Shown: piece after piece, positions 6,907-15,808 of the stretch
Numbering within the stretch: position 1 is the stretch's first letter
Layout of the letters: each line of letters opens with the position of its first letter
Notes under the pieces: generated by a model
The model's database searches: none
Told to the model about the DNA's origin: nothing
The model's input: the letters and a program-made list of their open reading frames with translations, nothing else
Assembly (NCBI RefSeq): GCF_003268775.1
Contig: NZ_QLSU01000013.1
Span: forward strand, 1 to 64,000
Source: Paraburkholderia unamae
GTDB taxonomy: Bacteria > Pseudomonadota > Gammaproteobacteria > Burkholderiales > Burkholderiaceae
Direction: 5' to 3'
Length of the DNA: 64,000 bases
Program-made: the position numbers and the translations under genes

Positions 6907-9900
6907 TCACCAATGCCGCCCCGCGCCGACCGAGAATCCGTAATAGCCGCGCGTGTTGGTCGAAGCCGATCCCTTGATCACCCACTTGCCCGTGCCCGAC
7001 ATGCGCGAGACACCCAGCGCGAGCGCGGCCTGGCCGTCGTAGGTCGAGCCCGCGAGCGCGGTCATGCCCCGGCCTTGCTGCGTGGCCTGCGGCAGTCCGG
7101 CCATCGCCATGGCGGCCGCCGTGCCCGCGCTCGCATCGCGCCGCACGCTGGCGATGCGGCGGTCCGTATAGCCATATGAATTCTGCAATGCCGAATTCAC
7201 CTGCTGGTCCGTGTAGGCATTCGCTTGCGAGAGCGTGTCGCCAATGCTCTGCTGATGCAGCGAGACCGTGTCGTTCACCGTGCCGATCTGCTGCGCGAGC
7301 GCGTAGAGTTGAGCGCCGTTGATCGCATCCACGCTACCCGACGCAATTTCGCCGTCAGCGACACCCGTGACCGTGCGTACGCCTTGCGTGCCGCTCACGT
7401 CCACCGTGCTGCCCGCCGTGTTCGCGCCAACCGTGATCGCCCCCGTGGAGGCATCCTGTTGCACGAGGCCCGGCTCGCCCTTGCCGATCTGCGTGCTGAT
7501 GTTGTTGACGGTGCTCTCGATGGTCGTGACGCGCCCGTCGATATTCTCGATCGCGCCGCCCACCGATTGATACGTATTGCCGCCCACCCGGTATGTGGGC
7601 GCAAAGAGCGTGCCGTCGTTCTTCACGTACGAGCCGCCGCCCAGCGCGTTGGCGACGGATTCGCTCACGCCGTGCAACTGGCTGCCGTTGATCGCCTGGA
7701 GGCTGGCCGCCGAAACAAGGCCGTCCGCCACGCCCGAGAGTTGCCGCGCGTCGCCGCCGCTCGCCGAAAAGTCCATCCGCGTCCCGCCGGTGTCCTTGCC
7801 CACCGTGATCGGTGCGCCGGCATCCGACTGTTGCACGAGCCCGAGCGTGCCATACGTGATGTTCTTCGTGAGGTTGGCGATCTCCGTCGTGTTCGTGGTT
7901 GTCCGCGCATCGACGTTTTCTATCGCGTCCGTCACGTTGTGATAGGTTGTGTTGTTGACGCGAATGGTCGGCGCGGTAACCGCGCCATTGCTGTCCACGC
8001 CGGAGCCGCCGCCAATGGCGTTCGCCACCGATTCGCTCGCGCCATACAACTGGCTGCCGTTGATCGCGTCGGTGCTGTCACGGGTCACGCGGCCGTCGCG
8101 CACGTTCGCCAAACGGACCGGGCCGGTTCGCCCCGCGCCTAGCGTCACCGAGTCGTGCTCCGGCGTGTCGTACAACACGGCGTCCTGCCCGGTCTTCTTC
8201 AGGTGGTCGATGTCCTGGCGGTTTTCGTCCACCTGCTCGCGCGTGCGATTCAACTGCGCGACGTTCACGGCGTCGGTTGCAGCCGTGCCCGCCGCAACGC
8301 CCGTAATCTGACGGCTGCCCGCCTGGCCTGCGGCGTCGACACTGCCAATGTTCAGTTCTCCGACGGAGTTCTGACCATGCAACTGCCCGGTTCCGTCGAC
8401 ATAGCCGGTCATCGCGCCGCGCGTGGCGCTCGCATGGTCGCCGAGCGCCACGCTGTTCTGCGCGGCCTGCGCATATGAGCCCAGCGCGACGCCGTTTTGC
8501 GCCGCCGATGCCGCGCGGCCTACCGCTACGGCGTCGTCTTTCGTGGCGTCCGCATCGGCGCCGAGCGCGACCGAGCGCTGCCCCGTTGCGCGCGCATGCG
8601 TGCCGATGGCGGTGCCCCAATTGCCCGAGGCGGCGCTTTCACCGAGCGCGATGCTGCCCGTGCCCGTGGCCGATGCGCCCGAGCCCACCGCCGTCGCCCA
8701 GTAGCCGCTCGCAACAGCGCCGCGGCCAAGCGCGACCGCGTCGGCCGAACCGGCGAGCGCCTGCGAGCCGAGCGCAACGGAACCCGCGCCCTGCGCCACC
8801 GAGCGTTCGCCCGCGGCGACGCTGTTCTCTCCCGCTGCCGTGGCGTCGTCCTGCTGACCGTTGCCGCGCGCCTTGAAGTAGCGCGTGCCGCTCGTATCGA
8901 TCTGGTTCACGGTGTCGCCAAGCGTCGTCACCTGATTGGCGGTGGCCTGCAACTGCGCCACGTTCACCGCGTCGGTGGCCTTTGAGCCTGCGGCTACGCC
9001 GGTGATCTGCCGGTAAAGGCCATTCGACTCGTCGCCCACGCTCAGCGCGCCGGAGGTCGATCGCGTGGCCGCCACGGCGGTCTGATCCGCGCCGCCCGCG
9101 CCCGGCTGCACGTAGCCCGCGACGCCCGCGACGCGCGAAGCCTGGGAGCCCGCCCCGAGCGCCACGCCGCCTTTCACGGCGCTCGTTGCGCGCGAACCCA
9201 CTGCGGTCGCCTCGGCGACATTGGCGGCGACCTGCGCGCCCGAGCCGATGGCGACGCCATATGACGCGCCCGTGCCCACCTGCGCGGCGGCGCGCTCGCT
9301 GTCGGCAATGCCGGTTGCGGACGTCATGCCGCCGCCCACGGCGACCGAATACGCGGCCCCTTCAGCAACACCGGCGTTCGCGCCGAGCGCCGTGCCGTAT
9401 TTCGACCGGGCTTCCACTTTCGCGCCGTAGCCAAGCGCGCTCGATTTCACCGAAGCCGACGACGAGGCCGAGCCGAGCGCGAGCACACCGCTTTGCGCGG
9501 CGCTCGCCTGGTAGCCCACGGCAACCGAAACATCGGCGTCGGCAGTCGCGTTCGCGCCACGGCCAAGCGCAATGCTGTTCGCGGCGGCCGCATTCGAACC
9601 GTTGCCGATCGCCATGGCGTTATCGGCGGTCGCCGTGCTCTTGCCGCCAAACGCGATGGAGGCCGTATTCATGGCGCGCGCCTCGCTGCCGATCGCCAGC
9701 GCATAGTCCTTGTTCGCCACGCTCGTGGGACCGAGCGCGACCGCGTAGTTGTCGTACGTCTTCGCGTCGTAGCCGAGCGAGAGCGACTTGATCCCGTAAG
9801 CCAGCGCCGATTCGCCAAGCGCAACCGACTGGTCTCCGGCGGCCTGCGTGAAAGCGCCGAGCGCGAGCGCACCCACGGCGTTGGCCTTCGCGGACTGCCC

Positions 9901-10287
9901 GATCGCGATCGAGCGATCCCTGAGCGCCTGGCTAAACGCGCCGAGCGCAATCGCACTGTCACCCGTCGCCGTAGTCTTGCAGCCGATCGCGATCGGCGAA
10001 TTGGTGCCGCTCGCATAGGTCGAACCCGTGCCCGACACGCACGTCGTCGTGCTGGAGTCCGAACCGTCTATGGCAATGCCCGTTTGCGTCGCGACGGTGC
10101 CGCCGCCCGCGGCAAAGCCGTTGGCCGCGTGCGCGGCGTCCAACGCGCCCACGCTCGACAGCACGAGCGCCGCGAGCACGACCGCGCCTTGCTTCGTTGC
10201 GCCTTTACCCCTGCCCCTCGCGGTTTCCGCAGCGGCAACCCAGGTGCCGGTGATCGCGTTCCAGACGTTGCGGTAGATCTTGTTCAT
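6907..10287 (-). CDS. trimeric autotransporter adhesin (YadA/Hia type)
   Basis: This is a surface adhesin that would form an outer-membrane trimer for attachment to cells, surfaces or other bacteria. It has 1126 residues, starting at ATG 10287 with a GGGAG site upstream; an in-frame TTG 15 bp earlier is less likely. The N-terminus matches the extended ESPR signal of type V secretion (MNKIYRNVWNAITGTWVA), with cleavage near residues 45-60. Most of the rest is YadA-type head sequence: dozens of AxAxG/SxALG-like 14-residue repeats. These are interrupted by neck motifs (QITGVAAG, TDAVNVAQL) and stalk segments ending in NGSQL/NGAQL. The last 60-70 residues are the membrane-anchor strand module, ending VGAGRHW with an aromatic terminus. 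It is divergent from an atypical LuxR-type regulator. Confidence 0.93.
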   Translation of the reverse strand: MNKIYRNVWNAITGTWVAAAETARGRGKGATKQGAVVLAALVLSSVGALDAAHAANGFAAGGGTVATQTGIAIDGSDSSTTTCVSGTGSTYASGTNSPIAIGCKTTATGDSAIALGAFSQALRDRSIAIGQSAKANAVGALALGAFTQAAGDQSVALGESALAYGIKSLSLGYDAKTYDNYAVALGPTSVANKDYALAIGSEARAMNTASIAFGGKSTATADNAMAIGNGSNAAAANSIALGRGANATADADVSVAVGYQASAAQSGVLALGSASSSASVKSSALGYGAKVEARSKYGTALGANAGVAEGAAYSVAVGGGMTSATGIADSERAAAQVGTGASYGVAIGSGAQVAANVAEATAVGSRATSAVKGGVALGAGSQASRVAGVAGYVQPGAGGADQTAVAATRSTSGALSVGDESNGLYRQITGVAAGSKATDAVNVAQLQATANQVTTLGDTVNQIDTSGTRYFKARGNGQQDDATAAGENSVAAGERSVAQGAGSVALGSQALAGSADAVALGRGAVASGYWATAVGSGASATGTGSIALGESAASGNWGTAIGTHARATGQRSVALGADADATKDDAVAVGRAASAAQNGVALGSYAQAAQNSVALGDHASATRGAMTGYVDGTGQLHGQNSVGELNIGSVDAAGQAGSRQITGVAAGTAATDAVNVAQLNRTREQVDENRQDIDHLKKTGQDAVLYDTPEHDSVTLGAGRTGPVRLANVRDGRVTRDSTDAINGSQLYGASESVANAIGGGSGVDSNGAVTAPTIRVNNTTYHNVTDAIENVDARTTTNTTEIANLTKNITYGTLGLVQQSDAGAPITVGKDTGGTRMDFSASGGDARQLSGVADGLVSAASLQAINGSQLHGVSESVANALGGGSYVKNDGTLFAPTYRVGGNTYQSVGGAIENIDGRVTTIESTVNNISTQIGKGEPGLVQQDASTGAITVGANTAGSTVDVSGTQGVRTVTGVADGEIASGSVDAINGAQLYALAQQIGTVNDTVSLHQQSIGDTLSQANAYTDQQVNSALQNSYGYTDRRIASVRRDASAGTAAAMAMAGLPQATQQGRGMTALAGSTYDGQAALALGVSRMSGTGKWVIKGSASTNTRGYYGFSVGAGRHW

Positions 10288-10372
10288 GGCCTCGACTCCC
10301 AATCGTGTCCTGATTGAGGTCCATTATCGAAACCGCAGGGGCAGCCTTAAATCACCGGGGCGGGCAAACCGC

Positions 10373-10390
10373 TGTAGTGCGCGCACTACA
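10373..10390. promoter_or_regulatory. 18-bp perfect palindrome, candidate operator
   Basis: The sequence TGTAGTGCGCGCACTACA reads the same on both strands. It lies between the divergent adhesin (start 10287) and LuxR/PAS regulator (start 10557). Two-fold symmetry of this length suits a dimeric LuxR-type HTH protein. The neighbouring regulator is the obvious candidate, but binding is inferred. Confidence 0.55.
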
Positions 10391-10556
10391 CAGGCAAGAG
10401 CCGGCCAGGCGTCGCGATTCGCGTGGCGACGCTATGATCGGAGCGCGTGCGGAGCGCGTCAGTCATGGGCTCCGGCATCGCACCGTAGGGGTCCCACGAC
10501 AAGCGGGCATCCGGCCGACGCGGGCAAGCGCGCGGCGGCGCCCGGGGAGCGAGCCG

Positions 10557-12311
10557 ATGCGCCGTATCATCATTGCCGACGAACAAGCCGTCACCCGGCA
10601 TGCCGTCCGCATGCTGCTGGAAAAGGAAGGTTTCGAAGTCCTGCTCGAGAGCGGCGACGGTCTCGACACGCTGCGCGCCGCGCACGAACTGCACCCCGAC
10701 CTGATCGTGGCCGGGCTCGGGCTTGCGCGGCTCGGCGGTCTGGAAGTCGTGCGGCGGCTGCACCAGCGCGAACCCGACCTCAAGACGCTCGTGCTGGCGT
10801 CGCAAGATAGCGAACATTTCGTTGGACTATGCATCGAGGCGGGAGCCTCGGGATTCGTGAGCAAGCGCGGCGACCTGGGCGAGTTGACGCTTGCCGTGCG
10901 CAGCCTGCTCCAGAACCGCACGTTCTTTCCGGCGCGCGCACCGGCTGCGGGCCCGGCCAACGCCGGTGATCTTGCGGAAGCCGACCGCTTGCGCAGCCTC
11001 TCCGCGCGCGAAATGAGCGTGCTCTACTATCTCGCGAGCGGCTACACCAACCGCGCGATCGCCGACGAACTGCTGCTAAGCGACCGCACGGTCAGCACCT
11101 ACAAGCTGCGGCTCTTTCGCAAGCTCAAGCTCGACAACATGATGGAACTGGCCGAGCTGGCATGGCGCAACAACATCCTGGGGCCCGGGCACGTTGCGGG
11201 GGGCGAGCCGCCCAAGCCGTGGAAAACCGATGCCCAGGGGCGCGAGCTGCTGCGCACGATACTCGACGCCATACCCACCGGCATTTCCATCAACGATGTC
11301 GAAAGCCGCCTGCTCTTTGCCAACCAGTTCCTGCTCGGCCGTTTCGAACGCCGGCTCGACGACGTGATCGGCAAGCGCCTGAGCGAGCTGAACGTGTTGA
11401 GCGCCGACGAGGCGGTGGCGCTCGAAGACGTGTTCATCGACGCCGTGAGACAGGCAACTTCGTTTTCGCGCGAAGTGGTGCTGACCTACAAGGGCGAGTC
11501 GCTGGCCGGGCTGGTTTGGGGCGCGCCGATACGCAACCGGCAAGGTCTGACCGTGGCGATGATCTGCGGCGTGCAGAACATGGCCGAGCAGGAGCAGGCC
11601 TTTCTTTCGTTGCGCGAAGCGAAGGAGCGCGCGCAGAGCGCAAGCCGGGCGCGCAGCCGCCTGCTGGTCGAGGCCGTGGAGGCGTTGCGCCGGGAACTGG
11701 CCGGTCTCGAAGTCGCCTCGACGGTGACGGCAACGGTCACGACAACGCTCGCGAACGGAAACGGCGCCGACACCGCCGCGCAAGCGATCGCCGCCATCGA
11801 AGCGCGGCTCGACAATATCCAGGCGCTGATCGAGGCCGACGCGGCCAATGCCGGCATCGCGCCGGTACGTTGCGACATTGCGCAGATCACCGGGGAGGCG
11901 CTGCGCGCGGCGGCCCGCACCCACCCGCAAGCGCTGTTCACATTCGACGCGCCTGCGGGCGGCCCGCTCGACGTGTGGATCGACAAGCAGCGGTATCAGT
12001 TGCTCGTGCGCGGCCTCCTCGCGCGCGCAAGCGATGCCGTCCACCACGCGCCGCTCGATATCGCACTGCGCACGCGCGCCCAGAGCCGGGCGTTGGTCGA
12101 GATCGAGCTGGAGATGCGCGACACGCCGCGCGCCGGGTCAGGCGGCGCGGCGACGCGACGCCCGCCGCCACAAGCGCCCGCGCTGCTAGTGGACGCGGCG
12201 CTCGCCGCGAGTCTCGGCGCGGAACTCATCGCGAGCGGTGCCGACGACACGCTCAGCGTGCTGCTTCGCCTGACGGTCGCGAAGGCCGCGCCCTCGGGCG
12301 CGCCTTCGTGA
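10557..12311 (+). CDS. atypical receiver-LuxR-PAS regulator with degenerate kinase-like tail
   Basis: This is a 584-residue regulator with an unusual order. There is a REC-like domain at 1-120, then a LuxR/NarL HTH at about 148-200 (LSAREMSVLYYLASGYTNRAIADEL...). A PAS domain follows at about 225-345 (ILDAIPTGISINDVESRLLFAN). The tail, to 584, includes a coiled-coil and a stretch (VWIDKQRYQLLVRGLLARAS) that resembles a histidine kinase ATPase fold without its nucleotide motifs. The receiver keeps the acidic pair Asp8-Glu9 and Lys109 region (SKRGD), but the phosphoacceptor position reads HPDLIVAGLGLARLGG. Gly53 stands where NarL-type proteins have Asp, and the usual Pro is Ala. It is therefore probably phosphorylation-independent. 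It is divergent from the adhesin gene, which it may control. Confidence 0.85.
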   Translation: MRRIIIADEQAVTRHAVRMLLEKEGFEVLLESGDGLDTLRAAHELHPDLIVAGLGLARLGGLEVVRRLHQREPDLKTLVLASQDSEHFVGLCIEAGASGFVSKRGDLGELTLAVRSLLQNRTFFPARAPAAGPANAGDLAEADRLRSLSAREMSVLYYLASGYTNRAIADELLLSDRTVSTYKLRLFRKLKLDNMMELAELAWRNNILGPGHVAGGEPPKPWKTDAQGRELLRTILDAIPTGISINDVESRLLFANQFLLGRFERRLDDVIGKRLSELNVLSADEAVALEDVFIDAVRQATSFSREVVLTYKGESLAGLVWGAPIRNRQGLTVAMICGVQNMAEQEQAFLSLREAKERAQSASRARSRLLVEAVEALRRELAGLEVASTVTATVTTTLANGNGADTAAQAIAAIEARLDNIQALIEADAANAGIAPVRCDIAQITGEALRAAARTHPQALFTFDAPAGGPLDVWIDKQRYQLLVRGLLARASDAVHHAPLDIALRTRAQSRALVEIELEMRDTPRAGSGGAATRRPPPQAPALLVDAALAASLGAELIASGADDTLSVLLRLTVAKAAPSGAPS

Positions 12312-12331
12312 ACGGCCATACTGGTGGCCGT
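12312..12331 (+). terminator. hairpin directly after the LuxR/PAS gene
   Basis: A perfect 7-bp stem (ACGGCCA/TGGCCGT) with a 6-nt loop begins one base after the stop codon. A T-rich stretch (ATTTTAT) follows about 12 nt later instead of an immediate U-tract, so this is a plausible but imperfect intrinsic terminator. Confidence 0.45.
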
Positions 12332-12358
12332 CGAGCAAACGTCATTTTATATGACATA

Positions 12359-12544
12359 TCAACCAATGGACGGCTGATCGAGCGACGCGAACGGCGCGTG
12401 GCCGTCCATCCAGTCGTACTGGCTTGTCGGCGTCGCCCATGCCCAGTTGGATGACGAACGCGTTGCAGTGCCAAGGCTTGCGCGGTTCGCGCCGCTGCCC
12501 GGTTCGGTGCCCGTCTCGTGGCTTTCCGTGGTGATGTCGTTCAT
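12359..12544 (-). CDS. possible small protein of unknown function (61 aa)
   Basis: I do not recognise this ORF. It begins ATG 12544, preceded 7 bp upstream by a GGAG ribosome site. The N-terminal half is hydrophilic and rich in Thr, Glu, Gly and Ser (MNDITTESHETG...). The C-terminal half is rich in aromatic residues (SNWAWATPTSQYDWMDG). It has no signal peptide or membrane segment. The sharp change between halves recalls leader-core precursor peptides, but no modifying enzyme or exporter is adjacent, so this is only a resemblance. An overlapping 78-codon ORF in another frame (12342-12578) has Arg/His-rich shadow-like composition and is less likely. Confidence 0.35.
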   Translation of the reverse strand: MNDITTESHETGTEPGSGANRASLGTATRSSSNWAWATPTSQYDWMDGHAPFASLDQPSIG

Positions 12545-12845
12545 TTCGTCTCGCTCCAGATAGAAATTGACTCCGCACGCGGTTGCCGGCGATTCGCGCG
12601 GCGCGTGCGGCAGGCTAATCAATGTGAGCGAACGATACGGGAATTGCGCGCCGCGCATTTTGCTTCAAATGCCATTCTTTTATGCGTTGGCGCCACAGCG
12701 CGTGAGCCAGCCCGCCGTGGCGAAACGGCGCGGCGTTCCACACGGCATGTAGATGACAATTCAATGACTGAGCGCGCACCTGGAAGCCATGCGCGGAAAG
12801 TCACGCGGGGCACGCCGGTTCACGCGGCATGCCGCAACGAGGCAA

Positions 12846-13301
12846 TCAGGGCGTGGCGTCCCAGCCGTGGGATGCGAGCACCTTGTCGAGCAGGAAGCGC
12901 AGCGCCAGGCGTTCCGCGTCATTGAGGCTCTGATAAAGGTCGCTATCGCGCTTGTCGAGCGTCGGGCCGATCTTCTTGAAGATCTTCCGCCCTTCGGCGC
13001 TGAGCGAAATGATCACGCTGCGCCCGTCCTTGTCGTTGCCCGCGCGCGTGAGAATCGCCTTCGCGAGCATGGCCTCGACCGTGCGGCTCGCCTGGCTTTT
13101 GTCGAGATTCGCGCGGCGCGAAATGTCCATGACCGTTTGCGGCCCGAACGTGCCGATCGCCGCGATAATGCTCGCCTCGGGATACGGCACGCCGAGCTTT
13201 TCGCGCGAGAGCTCGCTGCTCATGCGATCGGCAATCTTGGTCAATGCCTTCAGCCGGTAAGTCAACGAGGCGTCTGCGCCTGGCTCATTCGTACTCGCCA
13301 T
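12846..13301 (-). CDS. MarR-family transcriptional regulator
   Basis: This is a winged-helix dimeric repressor of 151 residues. ATG 13301 is preferred because a GTGGGG ribosome site precedes it; a GTG 9 bp upstream is in frame. The DNA-binding region covers about residues 40-110. The recognition helix is near LDKSQASRTVEAMLAKAIL, followed by the wing with the conserved DGRSVIISLSAEG (D-x-R element). The rest is helical dimer interface. No obvious co-transcribed target lies downstream in its direction, as the next plus-strand gene terminates toward it. The target is unknown; it may be the small ORF or a distant gene. Confidence 0.88.
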   Translation of the reverse strand: MASTNEPGADASLTYRLKALTKIADRMSSELSREKLGVPYPEASIIAAIGTFGPQTVMDISRRANLDKSQASRTVEAMLAKAILTRAGNDKDGRSVIISLSAEGRKIFKKIGPTLDKRDSDLYQSLNDAERLALRFLLDKVLASHGWDATP

Positions 13302-13476
13302 AGTCCCCACTCAAAGAAAATGTAACCGGAACGTCGCCAAATAAACCCAACTATGGTGCACTGAGCCGGGTCGCGAGGTCAACTGCCGGGTGTCGGGCGC
13401 GCCGCGCGCAGTGCGCGCAAATTTCCTGTTCGCTTTCACATTGGCCGCTTATACTGCACGCGTTCAACGCGTGAAC

Positions 13477-14076
13477 ATGGCCATGAGCAAACGAATGACT
13501 GTCCGGCGTTCGCCGGTGCACGGAAGAGGCGTCTATGCATTGCGCCCGCTGCGGGCCGGTGAACGCATCTTCGAATACAAAGGCAAGATCATGAGCTGGC
13601 GCAACGCCGCGCGGCGTTACCGCACGCGCGAAGACGACGCGCATACGTTCCTCTTCGGCCTTTCGGACGGGCGCGTGATCGACGGCGGCCAGGGCGGCAA
13701 CTGGGCGCGCTGGCTCAATCACGCGTGCCAGGCGAACTGCGAGACGGTCGAGATCGACGGTCACGTGTTCATCGACGCGTGCCGCGACATTCTGCCGGGC
13801 GAGGAGCTGTTCATCGACTACGCGCTCGAATTGCCCGACGACGCGGACGAAGAAACCCAGCGCGACTATGTTTGCCGCTGCGGCTCGCCGGCATGCCGCG
13901 GCACGATGCTCGCGGGCGTCGTGGCCGCCGCGCTGAACGATGTAGGCGAAATTGCGGTTGAATGTGCAATCGAAAGCGCGCTTGACGACGCAATGGACGA
14001 CACCATAAGCACCACGAATCCCGCGCCCCTCCCCGCCATCGGCCCCGGCGCGGGTGCCCCCCTCATCGCTATCTAG
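13477..14076 (+). CDS. SET-domain protein, putative lysine methyltransferase
   Basis: This is a 199-residue protein with an almost complete SET domain. The start is uncertain: ATG 13477, 13483 and 13495 are all possible, and none has a good ribosome site. The motifs are SPVHGRGVYALRPLRAGERI at the N-terminus (SAM-binding GxG), the pseudoknot motif WLNHACQANCE, and FIDYALELP near residue 110. A Cys cluster CRCGSPACRG follows as post-SET zinc ligands. The tail of about 45 residues is Pro/Ala-rich. Bacterial SET proteins methylate lysines of self or host proteins; no substrate is evident here. It converges on phaZ with an 8-bp overlap of the two stop regions. Confidence 0.82.
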   Translation: MAMSKRMTVRRSPVHGRGVYALRPLRAGERIFEYKGKIMSWRNAARRYRTREDDAHTFLFGLSDGRVIDGGQGGNWARWLNHACQANCETVEIDGHVFIDACRDILPGEELFIDYALELPDDADEETQRDYVCRCGSPACRGTMLAGVVAAALNDVGEIAVECAIESALDDAMDDTISTTNPAPLPAIGPGAGAPLIAI

Positions 14077-15421
14077 ACGGTGCTTCCGCGGCCTTCGAAA
14101 TCGCCGCGGCGGCATGCGTTTGCGCGTCGAGCAGCGCGCGCAGCGTGACCTGGTCCGCGCCACCCGCTGCCGCCGTGGAGGCAAAGCGCCGCGCGCGCGG
14201 CTCGTGATCGTGAATCGTGGCGCGCACGAGCGGGTAGATCTGCGTGTCCCAGCGCCGCCCATTGAATACGCCGTAATGCCCCACGCCCGTCTGCACGTGG
14301 TGGGTCTTCATGTAAGGACGCAACCCCGAGCATAGCGCCTGCGCGGCCACCGTCTGCCCTACCGCGCAAATATCGTCCTTTTCGCCTTCGATCGTGAGCA
14401 ACGCCGTGCGGCGGATCGCGTGCGGCTCGACGAGCCGTTCGCCCACCTTGAGCTTGCCGAGCGGCAGCGCGTACTCCTGAAACACCGAGCGCACCGTTTC
14501 CAGATAGAACTCCGCCGTGAGATCGGTGGTGGCGAAATACTCGCGGTAGAACGCGCGGATCGAATCGGCTTTGGCGGGGTCGCCCTTCGCGCGCTCGCGG
14601 CGCATATCGGAAAACGACGCAAGATGGCGCTGGAGATTCATCTGCATGAACGCGCCCAGTTGCACGAACCCCGGATACACGCGCCGGTGCGCGCCCGCGA
14701 AGCCGCCCGGCACGGCGCTGATGAGATTGCGCTCGAACCACTCGATCGGCTTGCTGTTGGCCAGCGCGTTCACGGCCGTGGGATTCACGCGGCAATCGAT
14801 CGGGCCGGCCATGAGCGTCATGCTCGCCGGCTGGGCCGGATCGTTGTCGGCGGCCATGAGCGAAACGGCCGCGAGCGAGGCGACCGTGGGCTGGCAGATC
14901 GCCATGAGGTGCGAGTCGGGGCCCACCGCGCGGATAAACGCCATGACGTGCTCGACATATTCGTCGAAGCCGAAGCGCCCCGCCATCAGCGGCACGTCGC
15001 GCGGATTGTGCCAGTCGGTGATGTAGACGTCGTGATCGGCGAGCATCGTGCGCACGGTGCCGCGCAGGAGCGTCGCGAAGTGCCCCGACATGGGCGCGAC
15101 GAGCAGCACGCGCGGCTGCGGCGCCGCCGTGTCCTTGCGAAAGCGCAGGAGCGTGGCGAACGGCGTGCGCTTCACCACTTCCTCCGTCACGCGTACGCTC
15201 GCGCCGTTCACCTGCACGGCGTCGATGCCGAATGGCGGGCGCGCGTGCGTGAGGCCCGCCATCTCGATTAGTTCCCAGCCCGCGTCGATGGTGCGCGCGT
15301 CGAGACCGGCCGCGAGCGCGGGCCACGCGGCGAGGGTGTTGCGTGCGAGCGTGGCCGTGGCGCGCCAGGGTAGCGTCAGGTCAGCCATCGCCTGGTAGGC
15401 CGAATAGGCAAGCAGGTTCAT
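14069..15421 (-). CDS. phaZ: intracellular polyhydroxybutyrate depolymerase
   Basis: This enzyme mobilises stored PHB granules by thiolysis or hydrolysis in the cytoplasm. It has 450 residues from ATG 15421 and no signal peptide. It matches the PhaZa1-type family (about 420 residues): the lipase-box position carries cysteine (MAICQPTVAS, Cys176), the hallmark of this group, with the downstream acidic EGEKDD and the histidine in GVGHYGVFNGRRW completing the triad. The extra C-terminal 25 or so residues are Ala-rich and not conserved-looking. An in-frame upstream ATG at 15484 would add a Cys/His-rich leader and is rejected. It is divergent from the GST gene and convergent with the SET gene. Confidence 0.92.
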   Translation of the reverse strand: MNLLAYSAYQAMADLTLPWRATATLARNTLAAWPALAAGLDARTIDAGWELIEMAGLTHARPPFGIDAVQVNGASVRVTEEVVKRTPFATLLRFRKDTAAPQPRVLLVAPMSGHFATLLRGTVRTMLADHDVYITDWHNPRDVPLMAGRFGFDEYVEHVMAFIRAVGPDSHLMAICQPTVASLAAVSLMAADNDPAQPASMTLMAGPIDCRVNPTAVNALANSKPIEWFERNLISAVPGGFAGAHRRVYPGFVQLGAFMQMNLQRHLASFSDMRRERAKGDPAKADSIRAFYREYFATTDLTAEFYLETVRSVFQEYALPLGKLKVGERLVEPHAIRRTALLTIEGEKDDICAVGQTVAAQALCSGLRPYMKTHHVQTGVGHYGVFNGRRWDTQIYPLVRATIHDHEPRARRFASTAAAGGADQVTLRALLDAQTHAAAAISKAAEAPSR

Positions 15422-15808
15422 GGGCGCGGGCTCTCGAATGGTGTGAACGCTCAAGAGGCAATACATATGCCAGCACATCGGCAAACGGCGGCTTGCGGCT
15501 CATTTCACTGGCACGGTGTTTGCACCCTTCGATTGCACGTCTTGCCGGTGGCCCGCGCGCGCGATGCCGTGTGCGCAGGCGCGCGGCGCGCCGGGCACGG
15601 GCGCGCTCGCCTCGCGGGCCCGTGCTTCCCCGTGCTTCGTTACGCCCGCGCATGCCGCAAAACAGTGCGCCGCCACGGCGTTCGTGGTGCAGCGCGCCCG
15701 TGCGGCGTGCGCGCCGCCGTCACGCGCGAAGACGCGAAGACACCATGGCGCGATGCCGCGACGACGAACGCACGCGCCACCCTGAATCTCACGCACCGGA
15801 GATGCCGC
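15422..15808. other. 387-bp divergent intergenic region (phaZ / GST)
   Basis: No convincing gene is seen. It must hold both promoters. A GC-rich hairpin is visible (GCACGGGC at 15595-15602 pairing with GCCCGTGC at 15618-15625, 15-nt loop), without a U-tract. ORFs crossing it in all frames look like high-GC shadows. Confidence 0.6.

Larger units (their letters stand above)
12312..12845. other. 534-bp region with only one weak small ORF
   Basis: The region holds the hairpin at 12312-12331, a GTCAT-TTTAT-ATGAC inverted repeat at 12341-12355, the small minus-strand ORF at 12359-12544, and about 300 bp of non-coding sequence before the convergent-side end of the marR gene. I see no conserved RNA in it. 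Confidence 0.6.
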
